Part shown: positions 1 to 6,618 of the stretch, one piece after another | Position numbering within the stretch: position 1 is the stretch's first letter | How the letters are laid out: each line of letters opens with the position of its first letter | Source of the DNA: an uncultured Actinomycetes bacterium | GTDB taxonomy: Bacteria; Actinomycetota; Actinomycetes; Mycobacteriales; Mycobacteriaceae | Reading direction: 5' to 3' | DNA: 12,954 bases | Assembly: GCA_903911165.1 (NCBI GenBank) | Contig: CAIWCQ010000308.1 | Coordinates: forward strand, 1-12,954 | The notes under the pieces: generated by a model | Databases searched by the model: none | Seen by the model: only the letters and a program-made list of their open reading frames with translations | What the model was told of the DNA's origin: nothing | Position numbers and translations under genes: made by a program

Positions 1-1
1 C

Positions 2-148
2 CTCACCATCACCCAGGGCCGGGGATCGCAGATCCTCACTACCTGGTACCCCGACGGGCGGGTGCTGGTCCAGGGCCGGGTGGTCAGTGATGGGGTGCGT
101 CGTCTTGGCGCTCAGTCGCCAAGAAGAACAGCAGGATGTCAACCGTGA
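2..148 (+). CDS. 3' end of an unidentified ORF (partial)
   Basis: An open frame enters from the left edge and stops at a TGA at 146-148, giving about 48 visible residues. The central stretch reads [19 protein letters not shown] and looks like the compact beta-rich end of a real protein, while the last ~15 residues (RR, PRRTAG) look like low-quality read-through. I do not recognise the family. It could be the tail of a gene cut by an insertion, which would fit the repeat cluster downstream, or a chance frame. No other frame across this stretch is more convincing. Confidence 0.3.
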   Translation, partial: LTITQGRGSQILTTWYPDGRVLVQGRVVSDGVRRLGAQSPRRTAGCQP

Positions 149-325
149 TCGACCGCGACGCCGCGTTGGCCTTCAGATCCTGCAGGTAGCTGTTCAGGAA
201 ACCCCGCCGGGTTGTGCAAGCGCGGAAAGCCAATTGGGAGCCGAGATGACGAGATGACGAATCGGCGGACTCGCCGCCGGTCTTAGTTCTCGAAGGGTCC
301 GGGGAAACATCCCGCCCTTGCGCGA
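149..325. other. Non-coding gap with no recognised gene
   Basis: Between the partial ORF and the repeat cluster I see no convincing gene. The only long frame (minus strand, 84-359) is rich in Ser/Arg, has no recognisable domain, and its start lies inside the repeats. The one visible detail is a perfect tandem duplication of the 8-mer gagatgac at 243-250 and 251-258. The stretch may be decayed mobile-element sequence. Confidence 0.4.
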
Positions 326-425
326 CCGCTGGTAGGAAATGAAACGCTAAGTGAGACAAACCCAGATGAAACGGCGTGAGACAGCCGAAAGAAACGCTGG
401 TCAGAACAGACTGATATGAAACGGA
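326..425. repeat. Four imperfect 25-bp tandem repeats, possible IS21-like element end
   Basis: Four successive units of about 25 bp can be laid at 326-350, 351-375, 376-400 and 401-425. GAAACG occurs at 341, 368, 391 and 418. GTGAGACA occurs at 351 and 376, with the related TCAGAACA at 401, a period of exactly 25. Between the units only the anchor words are strongly conserved. Known IS21-family elements carry several repeated transposase-binding sites at each end, so a remnant of such an end is my preferred reading. No istA or istB coding sequence is present in the window. A protein-binding array controlling the adjacent vapBC is the alternative. Confidence 0.45.
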
Positions 426-455
426 GGTCGGGAACCTACACTGCAGCTTGAGCCG

Positions 456-491
456 TCGATGGTATGGTCAAACCATGCTAGCAACCATCGA
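456..491. promoter_or_regulatory. Leaderless promoter and operator-like inverted repeats of vapBC
   Basis: TATGGT at 463-468 fits the mycobacterial -10 pattern TANNNT and lies exactly six bases before the ATG at 475, so transcription would begin on the start codon. No good -35 is seen. Four copies of ATGGT or its complement surround it: atggt at 459 and 464, accat at 472 and 484. They form a perfect outer inverted repeat (tcgatggt 456-463 with accatcga 484-491) and an inner one (464-468 with 472-476). AbrB-type antitoxins commonly bind such repeats over their own promoter, so autoregulation is likely but inferred. Confidence 0.55.
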
Positions 492-720
492 TGCCGGCGG
501 GCGGGTCGTCGTTCCCAAGGAAGTCCGCGAGCGTCTCGGGCTGCGCCCCGGTAGCCGGATCGTGTTGACCGAGGTGGAAGGACACCTCGAGATTTCGCCG
601 GCGACCACACCCGTGCGACTCGTTGATCACGGGGGCGCGTTGGTGGCCGTTGCGGAGGTGGATCTTCCCGTCCTCACAGCCGCGCAGGTCCGGGATGCGG
701 TTGAAGCCACACGCCGGTGA
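475..720 (+). CDS. vapB: AbrB/MazE-family antitoxin, VapB-like
   Basis: An 81-residue protein with an N-terminal swapped-hairpin AbrB domain at about residues 2-43. The hallmark is GGRVVVPKEVRERLGLRPGS (8-27), followed by IVLTEVEGHLEI. Family members bind DNA through this domain and neutralise a partner toxin through the C-terminal tail, here roughly residues 60-81 (LTAAQVRDAVEATRR). I chose the ATG at 475 over the in-frame TTG at 448 because the AbrB fold starts right there and a -10 hexamer sits six bases upstream. The stop overlaps the GTG start of the PIN toxin gene by four bases (GTGA), so the two are translationally coupled. The role as antitoxin is inferred from domain and arrangement; the numbered VapB family is not identified. 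Confidence 0.85.
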   Translation: MLATIDAGGRVVVPKEVRERLGLRPGSRIVLTEVEGHLEISPATTPVRLVDHGGALVAVAEVDLPVLTAAQVRDAVEATRR

Positions 721-1124
721 CGGCGCTCGACACGAGCGTCGTCATCGCAGCCTTTGCCCCCTGGCATGAGGCGCACAAGGTGGCCGGCCGAGCTGTGACA
801 CCCGAGGCGGTCATTCCCGCCCATGTGGTGACGGAAATCTACGCAGTGCTTACGCGCATGCCCGAACCGTTCCGGATGGACGCTCAGTTAGTGGCTGACT
901 ACCTGGCGCAGCAATGGGGCGGACGCGTTATTGCCCCAGACGCCGGGCTCTATGAATCCTTGACGACAGCTGTCGCGACCGTCGGGGTGACGGGGGGCAG
1001 CACGTACGACGCCCTCGTCGGGCTCACCGCCCAGCGCTTCGGTCATCAATTATTGTCGCTCGACCTTCGGGCTGAACGCACTTACCGATCTCTGGGGATC
1101 GATTATCGGCTGCTCGCCCGGTAG
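717..1124 (+). CDS. vapC: PIN-domain ribonuclease toxin, VapC-like
   Basis: A 135-residue protein, normal for VapC. It begins MTALDTSVVIAAF, the typical PIN-domain start. The acidic residues expected to hold the catalytic Mg2+ are all present: Asp5, Glu40 (in VVTEIYAVLTR), Asp98 (STYDALV) and Asp116 (LLSLDLRAERTY). The toxin therefore looks intact. VapC toxins are site-specific endoribonucleases, in mycobacteria usually cutting tRNA or rRNA; the target here cannot be read from sequence. The GTG start overlaps the last codon and stop of the antitoxin gene, so expression is coupled to it. The gene ends convergently with the HD hydrolase gene, 142 bp away. Confidence 0.88.
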   Translation: MTALDTSVVIAAFAPWHEAHKVAGRAVTPEAVIPAHVVTEIYAVLTRMPEPFRMDAQLVADYLAQQWGGRVIAPDAGLYESLTTAVATVGVTGGSTYDALVGLTAQRFGHQLLSLDLRAERTYRSLGIDYRLLAR

Positions 1125-1266
1125 CTCGGCGCTGCAGGGAACCAGGCTCGGGGACAGCACCGGCGGCCACTGCGGCGGGCAGGGCCGGGCGCTTTTAGGA
1201 ATGACTGCACCTCCGTTGCACTTGTGCCGCCTGAATTAGGTTTGGCGGGCATCGTGACGTGATGCG

Positions 1267-1872
1267 TCATGCAGACGGCCCGCTGACCTCGGCCGCTATC
1301 TCGGCCACCACCAGGCGGAACTCAGTGACCAGCCAGCTGTCGGCGCGTTCTTCGTAGGCCGCCAGCAGCGCGCGGTAGTACCACAGGTGGTCCTGCGGAT
1401 CGGTGGTGTTGAACCGGTTCCACAGCGAGGGCCCGTCCTTGCGGAGGTCCCGAAGGATCGCCCGCGCGTTATCGAGCTTGTCGGCCAGCGACACCAGGAT
1501 CGTCTCCGGCGACACCGTCTCGAGGTGCCGGATGTAGGCCTCCTTGCGTGGACGCCAGGGCGGCTTCGGGATCTCGTCGGTGTCGCTGCACTCCTCGACG
1601 ATCCGGGCGACGTCCGCACCGAAGCGGGTGCTGATCTCGCGCAGGGTTTCTCCGTCGCGGCCCTGATCCTCGACGGCGTCGTGCAGCAGCGCTGCGATCA
1701 CCTGCGTCTCGGTGCCGTCGCCCTCGATCACCAGGCCGGCGACGGACAGCAGATGGCCCACGTACGGGATCTCACCGCCCTTGCGCCGCTGGTGGCGGTG
1801 CAGGTCGGCGGTGTAGGCCAACGCCTCGCTGAACCGCGCCGTCAGACGGCTGGTTGTGTCGTCGTTATTCAT
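1267..1872 (-). CDS. HD-domain protein, Mesh1-like small alarmone hydrolase
   Basis: A 201-residue single-domain HD protein. The order of motifs matches the (p)ppGpp hydrolase domain of RelA/SpoT and the stand-alone Mesh1 family: HQRRKGGEIPYVGH (27-40, with His40), AALLHDAVED (60-69, with His64-Asp65) and LADKLDNARAILRD (129-142, with Asp131). These are the metal ligands and ED-type catalytic residues of the family, so the enzyme is probably active. The expected reaction is removal of the 3'-pyrophosphate from (p)ppGpp, though other nucleotides are possible. No synthetase, TGS or ACT domain is present. The ATG at 1872 is chosen over upstream starts because of a strong AGGAGGAG just before it, and because longer versions would overlap the upstream gene. 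It lies 17 bp after that gene's stop and is surely co-transcribed with it. Confidence 0.8.
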   Translation of the reverse strand: MNNDDTTSRLTARFSEALAYTADLHRHQRRKGGEIPYVGHLLSVAGLVIEGDGTETQVIAALLHDAVEDQGRDGETLREISTRFGADVARIVEECSDTDEIPKPPWRPRKEAYIRHLETVSPETILVSLADKLDNARAILRDLRKDGPSLWNRFNTTDPQDHLWYYRALLAAYEERADSWLVTEFRLVVAEIAAEVSGPSA

Positions 1873-1889
1873 ATCTCCTCCTCTAGTGG

Positions 1890-2537
1890 TCAACATGCCG
1901 TACTCAGATCCAGGAGGGACCACGCAACCGTGGTGCGCCAACTCGGATCCGCTGTTGCCCAGGCCCACATCAGGTCTGCCACCACGGCCTGGTCGCGGGT
2001 CTGGAATTCGAAGTGGGCGCCCGGCCCGCCGTCGCGGTGCTCGAGCTGAAAGGTGCCGTCCTCGTGGCGGTAGGCCTGAATGAAGATCTGGTCGGCCCGG
2101 GCGACGATGAAGTAGGGCGACTCCGGGTAGGGCCAGTAGGGCTGATCGAGCAGGCTCTCTAGCAGCGAGCGGCTCAGGTATGGCAGCAGCACGTCGCCGG
2201 GCAGGATCACGTCGACCGCGATGGACTCTCGTGGATCGTAGAGCCGCTGGAATTCACTGTCGTACACGGCGACGCCGCGATCCTTGGTCAGCGAGAGCAG
2301 CTCCTGCAATGCCCCGAGTGCGGGATCGTGCGTCGCGATGACGGCCCCGTGGGCGTCGGCGGGCCGACCGCCGACCGAGAAGACCGCCGCTTCACTGGCG
2401 GCCAGATCCGTCAGCACCACGCAAATGGATTCGGGCACTTCGCTTCTCGGACCGCTGCCGATCTCGCGGACCACGTCGATGGCCTGGGCGGTGGAGTCGG
2501 CCGACCCCGCTGGAATCAGCGCAAACAGGTAACTCAC
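1890..2537 (-). CDS. Uncharacterised two-part protein upstream of the HD hydrolase
   Basis: A 215-residue protein I cannot assign to a named family. No signal peptide or membrane helix is visible, so it is probably cytoplasmic. The N-terminal part (1-100) alternates hydrophobic strands and helices (SYLFALIPAG, ICVVLTDLA, GVAVYDSEFQRLYDP). The C-terminal part (about 138-212) is rich in aromatics: YPESPYFIVARADQIFIQ, GTFQLEHRDGG, and a run of Trp residues in MWAWATADPSWR. That second part resembles small actinobacterial proteins of unknown function and, loosely, immunity-type proteins; this is an impression only. The GTG at 2537 is chosen for the AGGGG seven bases upstream and the sudden start of structured sequence. 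It is the first gene of an operon with the HD hydrolase. Confidence 0.75.
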   Translation of the reverse strand: MSYLFALIPAGSADSTAQAIDVVREIGSGPRSEVPESICVVLTDLAASEAAVFSVGGRPADAHGAVIATHDPALGALQELLSLTKDRGVAVYDSEFQRLYDPRESIAVDVILPGDVLLPYLSRSLLESLLDQPYWPYPESPYFIVARADQIFIQAYRHEDGTFQLEHRDGGPGAHFEFQTRDQAVVADLMWAWATADPSWRTTVAWSLLDLSTAC

Positions 2538-2775
2538 GGTTTCACCCCTAGTGACTGGAGATCCGGGGCTCACTCACGGGGCCCTCACTGCCTCCACCTA
2601 AAACATATCGACAGGCACCGACAAGAAACCCCCAGATGGCGACTAGCTGCAGCAGCACGGGTTTGACCGCCTGGTGAGGCAGGGATTCCCGCGGGCGTGA
2701 GCCTTTCCGAAGCCGAAGCCGGGCGGGCGGGATAGGCTCCCGACAAGACATTCCGACCGGTTGAAGGGGATCTCG

Positions 2776-4197
2776 ATGAGCCTGACGACAGACGTTCCGA
2801 CGATTCCCGCCCACGATCCGGCGGGTTGGCGACAAGTGCCCGTTTCCTACACGCCGGTGGACCCCGCGCGGGTCGAAGCCCTCATGGCCAAGGAGTGGGA
2901 GCGCTACGCCAAGACCACCCCAGGCTCCGCTGACCACGCGGCGCGGTCGAGTAAGACCTTGCCACTCGGTGTCACGAGCAGTTTCCAATACTGGGATCCG
3001 TATCCGATGGGCGTGAAGTCCGCGCGCGGCGCCTACGTCACCGACTGCGACGACCGCCAGGTGCTGGATCTGTCGATGGGTTTCGGCGCGATGCTCGTCG
3101 GCCACCTCAACCCCGCAGTGGTCGCCAAGGTCAAAGAGTTCCTGGACGACATCGGCACGCTGTTCGTGACGCCGTCGCCGGTCTCGACCGAGGTCGCCGA
3201 ACGGTTCAAAGAACGCTTCGGCCTGGACATGTTGCGGTTCACCAACTCCGGCACCGAGTCGACCGGATACGCGGTGCGCGCGGCGCGCGCGTACACCGGC
3301 CGCAAAGCGATCGTCAAGATCGAGGGCGGCTACCACGGTGGCTACGACGGCCTATCGGTATCGGTCAAGCCAGGCATCCACGAGATCGGTCCCGCGGACA
3401 ACCCGATCCCGCAGGTGCCCTTCGACGTCGAGCCGGGCGTCGTGCACGTGGTCGCCTACAACGACATCGGCCAGATGCAGCGCGTGCTGTCCGCACACGG
3501 CAAGGATGTCGCCTGCGTGGTCATGGAGCCGGTCATCGAGAACCTCGGCATCGTGCTGCCCGATGCCGGCTATCTCGCCGACGTTCGTGCGCTGTGCGAC
3601 GCCCACAACGTGCTGCTGATCTTCGACGAGGTCAAGACCGGCCTGACCGCGGGTGCTCACGGCGCAGCCGCGCGACTGGGCGTCAAGCCCGACCTGATCA
3701 CGCTGGCCAAGTCCATCGGCGGCGGGCTGCCTCTGGCCGCCTTCGGGGGCACCGCGGAAGTCATGCAGGTCGTCGTCGACAACCGGATGGCGCACTTCGG
3801 CACCTACAACGGCAACCCGCTGTGCATGGCTGCGGCTCTCGCGGTCGACGAGATCGCGACCCCCCAGGCGCTGGCTGCGGCAGAACAGGTCAACGACAAC
3901 GCGATGGAAGCCATGGACACCATCATCGGTGACTACGAACTGCCGGCCCACACCGTTGGCTTCGGCGTCAAAGGTGCTGTGACGTGGTCGCCGACGCCGA
4001 TCCGCAATTACCGCGACTACAAACTGAGCACCGATTTTCATGTCGCCGAGTTGGGGTGGCTGTGGGGTATCAACCGGGGCATCTTGACGCCGCCGGGCAT
4101 GGACGATCAATGGCTGGTGTCGTTGGCACACACCGACGCCGACATGGGCAAATGGGTGGATGCCTTCGGCGAACTGGCTAAGGCTCTACGCGCCTAG
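2776..4197 (+). CDS. Class III PLP-dependent aminotransferase, glutamate-1-semialdehyde aminomutase-like
   Basis: A 473-residue fold-type I PLP enzyme. Visible landmarks are NSGTES (157-162, phosphate binding), GGYHGGYDG (184-192), VVMEPV (248-253), FDEVKTG (283-289, Asp284 to the pyridine nitrogen) and LAKSIGGGLP (310-319) with Lys312 as the Schiff-base lysine. All catalytic residues are present. Best resemblance is to the glutamate-1-semialdehyde 2,1-aminomutase-like branch, but it is longer at the N-terminus than HemL (about 50 extra residues before SSKTLPLGVTSS) and no haem genes are nearby. It is therefore more likely a transaminase or aminomutase of another substrate, not identifiable here. 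The ATG at 2776 follows AAGGGG by eight bases. It stands alone, divergent from the unknown gene and convergent with the DUF1906 gene, two bases apart. Confidence 0.85.
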   Translation: MSLTTDVPTIPAHDPAGWRQVPVSYTPVDPARVEALMAKEWERYAKTTPGSADHAARSSKTLPLGVTSSFQYWDPYPMGVKSARGAYVTDCDDRQVLDLSMGFGAMLVGHLNPAVVAKVKEFLDDIGTLFVTPSPVSTEVAERFKERFGLDMLRFTNSGTESTGYAVRAARAYTGRKAIVKIEGGYHGGYDGLSVSVKPGIHEIGPADNPIPQVPFDVEPGVVHVVAYNDIGQMQRVLSAHGKDVACVVMEPVIENLGIVLPDAGYLADVRALCDAHNVLLIFDEVKTGLTAGAHGAAARLGVKPDLITLAKSIGGGLPLAAFGGTAEVMQVVVDNRMAHFGTYNGNPLCMAAALAVDEIATPQALAAAEQVNDNAMEAMDTIIGDYELPAHTVGFGVKGAVTWSPTPIRNYRDYKLSTDFHVAELGWLWGINRGILTPPGMDDQWLVSLAHTDADMGKWVDAFGELAKALRA

Positions 4198-4199
4198 GC

Positions 4200-5009
4200 T
4201 CACGGGTGCAGGTTCCACTGGCCGCAATCGCCGGCCAGGACGTCGTTGACGTCGACTTCTATCCCGCCGACCAGCGGTCCGGGATTTGATGCGGTGCTCA
4301 CGATGCGCTGGTAGAGAACCGCCGCGGGGTGGACCCGATTGCCGGACCAGGCCCGGGTCTGCCAGGCCCACCGGCGGCCGGGCGTGCCCGAATTGCCGAT
4401 CACGCCATCGGCGGCGGCCCACTGGCACACATCGATTCCGCCGTAGACGCCGGTGCGTTGCACGCCGAGTACGGAGTTGATGCCGCGAAACCACTGCAGC
4501 GCGAGGGTATTCCAGGTTTCGCGGCTGATGTCGTCGTCGACGGAGAAGAAGATCGGTGCACTCTGGCCACCACCGGCCGCGGTATGCAACTGCCAGCCGG
4601 TTTTAGCGTCGGCGACGCCGCCGGCGTATCCGCGGGTGAAGTCCGAGGGCGCTGTCCCACCCGGCTTGCCGTACTGATAGTTGCTGACGATGACCAGCCC
4701 TGCGGCGGTGAGCGACTCGGCGTACGGCCGGGTGATGGGTTTAGCCCCGAAGTTGGATCCGGGACGCGACAGCGAAACGTAGTTGACGACGCCGGCGTAG
4801 CCCGCAGCCCGGATGTCCGCCGCGGGAATCTGGCGCATGGCGTAATCGATCAGCATGGGAGCGGCCGCCGCTGCCTTGGGCGCGCCGATGTGTGCTGCTG
4901 CAGTGCCCAGTCCGGCCAGTGCCGACACGGCGGTCGCGTAGCGGATGGCGTCGCGCCGAGAAACCGACTGCGATTGTCTAACGGGAGAACTTTCCGACGG
5001 ATCCTGCAC
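4200..5009 (-). CDS. Tat-exported DUF1906 glycoside-hydrolase-like protein (Rv2525c-like)
   Basis: A 269-residue protein with a twin-arginine signal: SVSRRDAIRY (15-24), a hydrophobic Ala-rich stretch, and probable cleavage after the Ala run near residue 50. The mature part starts LIDYAMRQIPAADIRAAGY and matches, as I remember it, Rv2525c of M. tuberculosis throughout: VNYVSLSRPGS, VSNYQYGK, SAPIFFSVDDD (150-160), RTGVYGGIDV and GGIEVDVNDV (248-257). The domain is a TIM-barrel related to glycoside hydrolases; Asp158-160, Glu251 and Asp253 are candidate active-site acids. The substrate is unknown; a cell-envelope glycan is likely because it is exported. The GTG start at 5009 is supported by a TAACAT hexamer six bases upstream. 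It ends two bases from the aminotransferase stop, convergently, and is divergent from the lycopene cyclase gene. Confidence 0.88.
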   Translation of the reverse strand: MQDPSESSPVRQSQSVSRRDAIRYATAVSALAGLGTAAAHIGAPKAAAAAPMLIDYAMRQIPAADIRAAGYAGVVNYVSLSRPGSNFGAKPITRPYAESLTAAGLVIVSNYQYGKPGGTAPSDFTRGYAGGVADAKTGWQLHTAAGGGQSAPIFFSVDDDISRETWNTLALQWFRGINSVLGVQRTGVYGGIDVCQWAAADGVIGNSGTPGRRWAWQTRAWSGNRVHPAAVLYQRIVSTASNPGPLVGGIEVDVNDVLAGDCGQWNLHP

Positions 5010-5021
5010 CGCGTCATGTTA
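5010..5021 (-). promoter_or_regulatory. Leaderless promoter of the DUF1906 gene
   Basis: On the minus strand TAACAT (5021-5016) precedes the GTG at 5009 by exactly six bases (gacgcg). This is the mycobacterial -10 spacing for a transcript starting on the initiation codon, and it explains why there is no Shine-Dalgarno sequence. No clear -35 is visible. Confidence 0.45.
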
Positions 5022-5097
5022 CCAATGGGGCTGCTGTTAACGATAGAACCCGCGCCGGTCGTGGGAGAACGTACAGTTTGGTGAGAAGGCCTCGTTT

Positions 5098-5129
5098 CTG
5101 CGCGCAGTTTCGGTTTTGCTGGCGAAACT
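5098..5129. promoter_or_regulatory. Palindrome and inverted repeat upstream of the lycopene cyclase gene
   Basis: CTGCGCGCAG at 5098-5107 is a perfect 10-bp palindrome. Directly overlapping it, AGTTTCG (5106-5112) and CGAAACT (5123-5129) form a perfect 7-bp inverted repeat with a 10-base loop. They lie 34-65 bases before the start codon and within the divergent control region, so they could be a regulator site or an RNA hairpin in the leader. No regulator is identified. Confidence 0.35.
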
Positions 5130-5162
5130 CGGTGGATTAGCCAACCGGTGAGGAGTTTTGGT

Positions 5163-6371
5163 GTGACTCAGCCTCACGAGGAGCCGGCACTCGACGCCGA
5201 TGTGCTCATCGCGGGCGCGGGGCTCTCCGGACTCTCCCTCGCGGTGGCACTGCTCGACGCGGGCCTGCCGGACACTGCGCGGATCCTGCTCGTCGATCCC
5301 CGCGAGACGCTGAGCGGCGCAGACCGTACGTGGTGTTTCTACGATCTCGTGCCGCACGCGTTCGAGGCCGCGGTCACCCACCGCTGGAGTCAATGGCGCG
5401 TTCGCAACGGGACCGCCGAGGTGTTGCGCTCAGCATCACCGATCACCTACTGCAGAATTCCCGGCGAGCGTTTTTACGAGCTCGCACTCGAACGACTCGC
5501 GGTCCAGCGCGTGGAGTTCGCTCTCGGCGTGACTGTCGAACACCTCGATGATCGCGGCTCCTACGTCGAGGCCCACACCAGCGGGGGAGTGCTGCGCGCG
5601 CGCCTCGCGATGGACTCGCGGCCGCCGTTGTTGACGCGCGCTCCCGCTCACGACGCAGACGTCAACCTGTTGCAGCACTTCCGCGGCAGCGTCGTGCGCA
5701 GTGCGGAGCCAGTATTCGACGTCGATACTGCAACGCTCATGGACTTCGATGTCTCGCAGGTCCACGGGATCCACTTCGTGTACGTACTGCCCTTCGATGC
5801 GCACACAGCGCTCGTCGAGAGCACGTTTTTCACCGAGCATCCACTGCCGGACGACGTCTATGAGGAAGCGATCCAGGCCTGGCTTGCACGCAGCCACCCC
5901 GGCGTCGCGTTCCAGACGATCTCGCACGAGGGCGGCGTGATCCCGATGACGACGGAGCCTTTCGACGCATGGCCGAGCCCACGAATTGCGCGCATCGGCA
6001 CCGCGGGAGGCCACGTCAAACCGTCGAGCGGGTACGCCTTCCTCGCCGTGCAGCGCTTTGTCCGAGACTTCGCGCCGCGCGTGGTTGCCGCGTTGCGCAC
6101 CGGGGGAGTCGCCGAGCCGCCCGCCGTGCGGAATCCGCGCACCGTCGCGCTCGACGCCATCTTCCTGTCGTACCTGCGCAGCCGCCCGGAGCGCGGGCCG
6201 GAGACGTTCTACCGGCTGTTCGAGCGGGTTCCGCCGGCGGTGCTTGCTCGCTTTCTTTCCGATACGGGCACGCTCGCCGACGACCTCACCGTCATGCGCA
6301 CGAGTGACTCACCACGACTCGCTCTGGAAGCCATTCGCGCGACACCCCTGCTCCTTCGCGCAAGGCGGTAA
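5163..6371 (+). CDS. Lycopene cyclase, CrtY/CrtL flavoprotein type
   Basis: A 402-residue protein opening with a Rossmann dinucleotide motif, DVLIAGAGLSGLS (Gly18, Gly20, Gly23), then LLVDPRETLSGADRTWCFYD (43-61). Further family marks are FDVDTATLMDFD (185-196), HFVYVLPFDAHTALVES (204-220; Glu219 corresponds to the acidic residue of the plant FLEET region) and GTAGGHVKPSSGYAF (279-293). These are typical of lycopene cyclases, which close the ends of lycopene to beta rings in a redox-neutral, flavin-dependent reaction. The substrate is inferred. GTG at 5163 is chosen for the AGGAG seven bases upstream; an in-frame GTG at 5148 lacks one. No crtE, crtB or crtI is near. Leu codons favour CTC over CTG, unlike the aminotransferase gene, hinting at separate origin. 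Confidence 0.8.
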   Translation: MTQPHEEPALDADVLIAGAGLSGLSLAVALLDAGLPDTARILLVDPRETLSGADRTWCFYDLVPHAFEAAVTHRWSQWRVRNGTAEVLRSASPITYCRIPGERFYELALERLAVQRVEFALGVTVEHLDDRGSYVEAHTSGGVLRARLAMDSRPPLLTRAPAHDADVNLLQHFRGSVVRSAEPVFDVDTATLMDFDVSQVHGIHFVYVLPFDAHTALVESTFFTEHPLPDDVYEEAIQAWLARSHPGVAFQTISHEGGVIPMTTEPFDAWPSPRIARIGTAGGHVKPSSGYAFLAVQRFVRDFAPRVVAALRTGGVAEPPAVRNPRTVALDAIFLSYLRSRPERGPETFYRLFERVPPAVLARFLSDTGTLADDLTVMRTSDSPRLALEAIRATPLLLRARR

Positions 6372-6618
6372 ACCCCTACGTCGACATTGCCGATACCGGT
6401 GCCGGATCAAGCAGCTGTGAATATTGCCGACGATGCCCGAGTTTACGGCTGTGACCTGCCGGAATGCACGGCGATCGGCCGCTTGGCCCGGTTCGCCGGT
6501 TAGACAAAGCCGTTGCCATTTCGTAATCTGTTTGAGATCTCTCCTGAGATGATCTCAGACCCTGGGGACACGCAGTTCGACGCGTCCGGCGTCGACGGCA
6601 GTCAAAGGATGCGAAGTC
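6372..6618. promoter_or_regulatory. Intergenic control region with a perfect palindrome
   Basis: This 247-bp gap before the exported peptidase gene holds no convincing ORF. Its striking element is CTGAGATGATCTCAG at 6544-6558, a perfect 15-bp palindrome about a central G. It is preceded by the self-complementary GAGATCTC at 6534-6541, so the word GAGATC occurs in several orientations within 25 bp. The location 60-85 bases upstream of the start suits a transcription-factor operator. I did not find a recognisable -10 or a known mycobacterial regulator consensus here. Confidence 0.4.

Noticed and set aside
84..359. Minus-strand 91-aa ORF at the left end
   Set aside because: Its start lies inside the repeat cluster, it is low-complexity in Ser/Arg, shows no domain and has no visible ribosome binding site.
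1223..1269. Possible terminator between the convergent vapC and HD hydrolase genes
   Set aside because: A bulged TGCCGCC/GGCGGGCA stem and a TGACG/CGTCA repeat are present, but neither is followed by a U-run on either strand and both are weak.
1387..2049. 220-aa plus-strand ORF opposite the HD hydrolase and the unknown gene
   Set aside because: It spans two genes on the other strand that have good starts and, for one, a clear family; it has no recognisable domain.
3352..4131. 259-aa minus-strand ORF within the aminotransferase gene
   Set aside because: It is a mirror frame of a clearly conserved enzyme, typical in high-GC DNA, and shows no family motif.
5112..5135. SigF-like promoter (GGTTT then GGTGGA) before the lycopene cyclase gene
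   Set aside because: The -10 part departs from the GGGTA core and the 15-base spacing is only marginal, so I do not call it.
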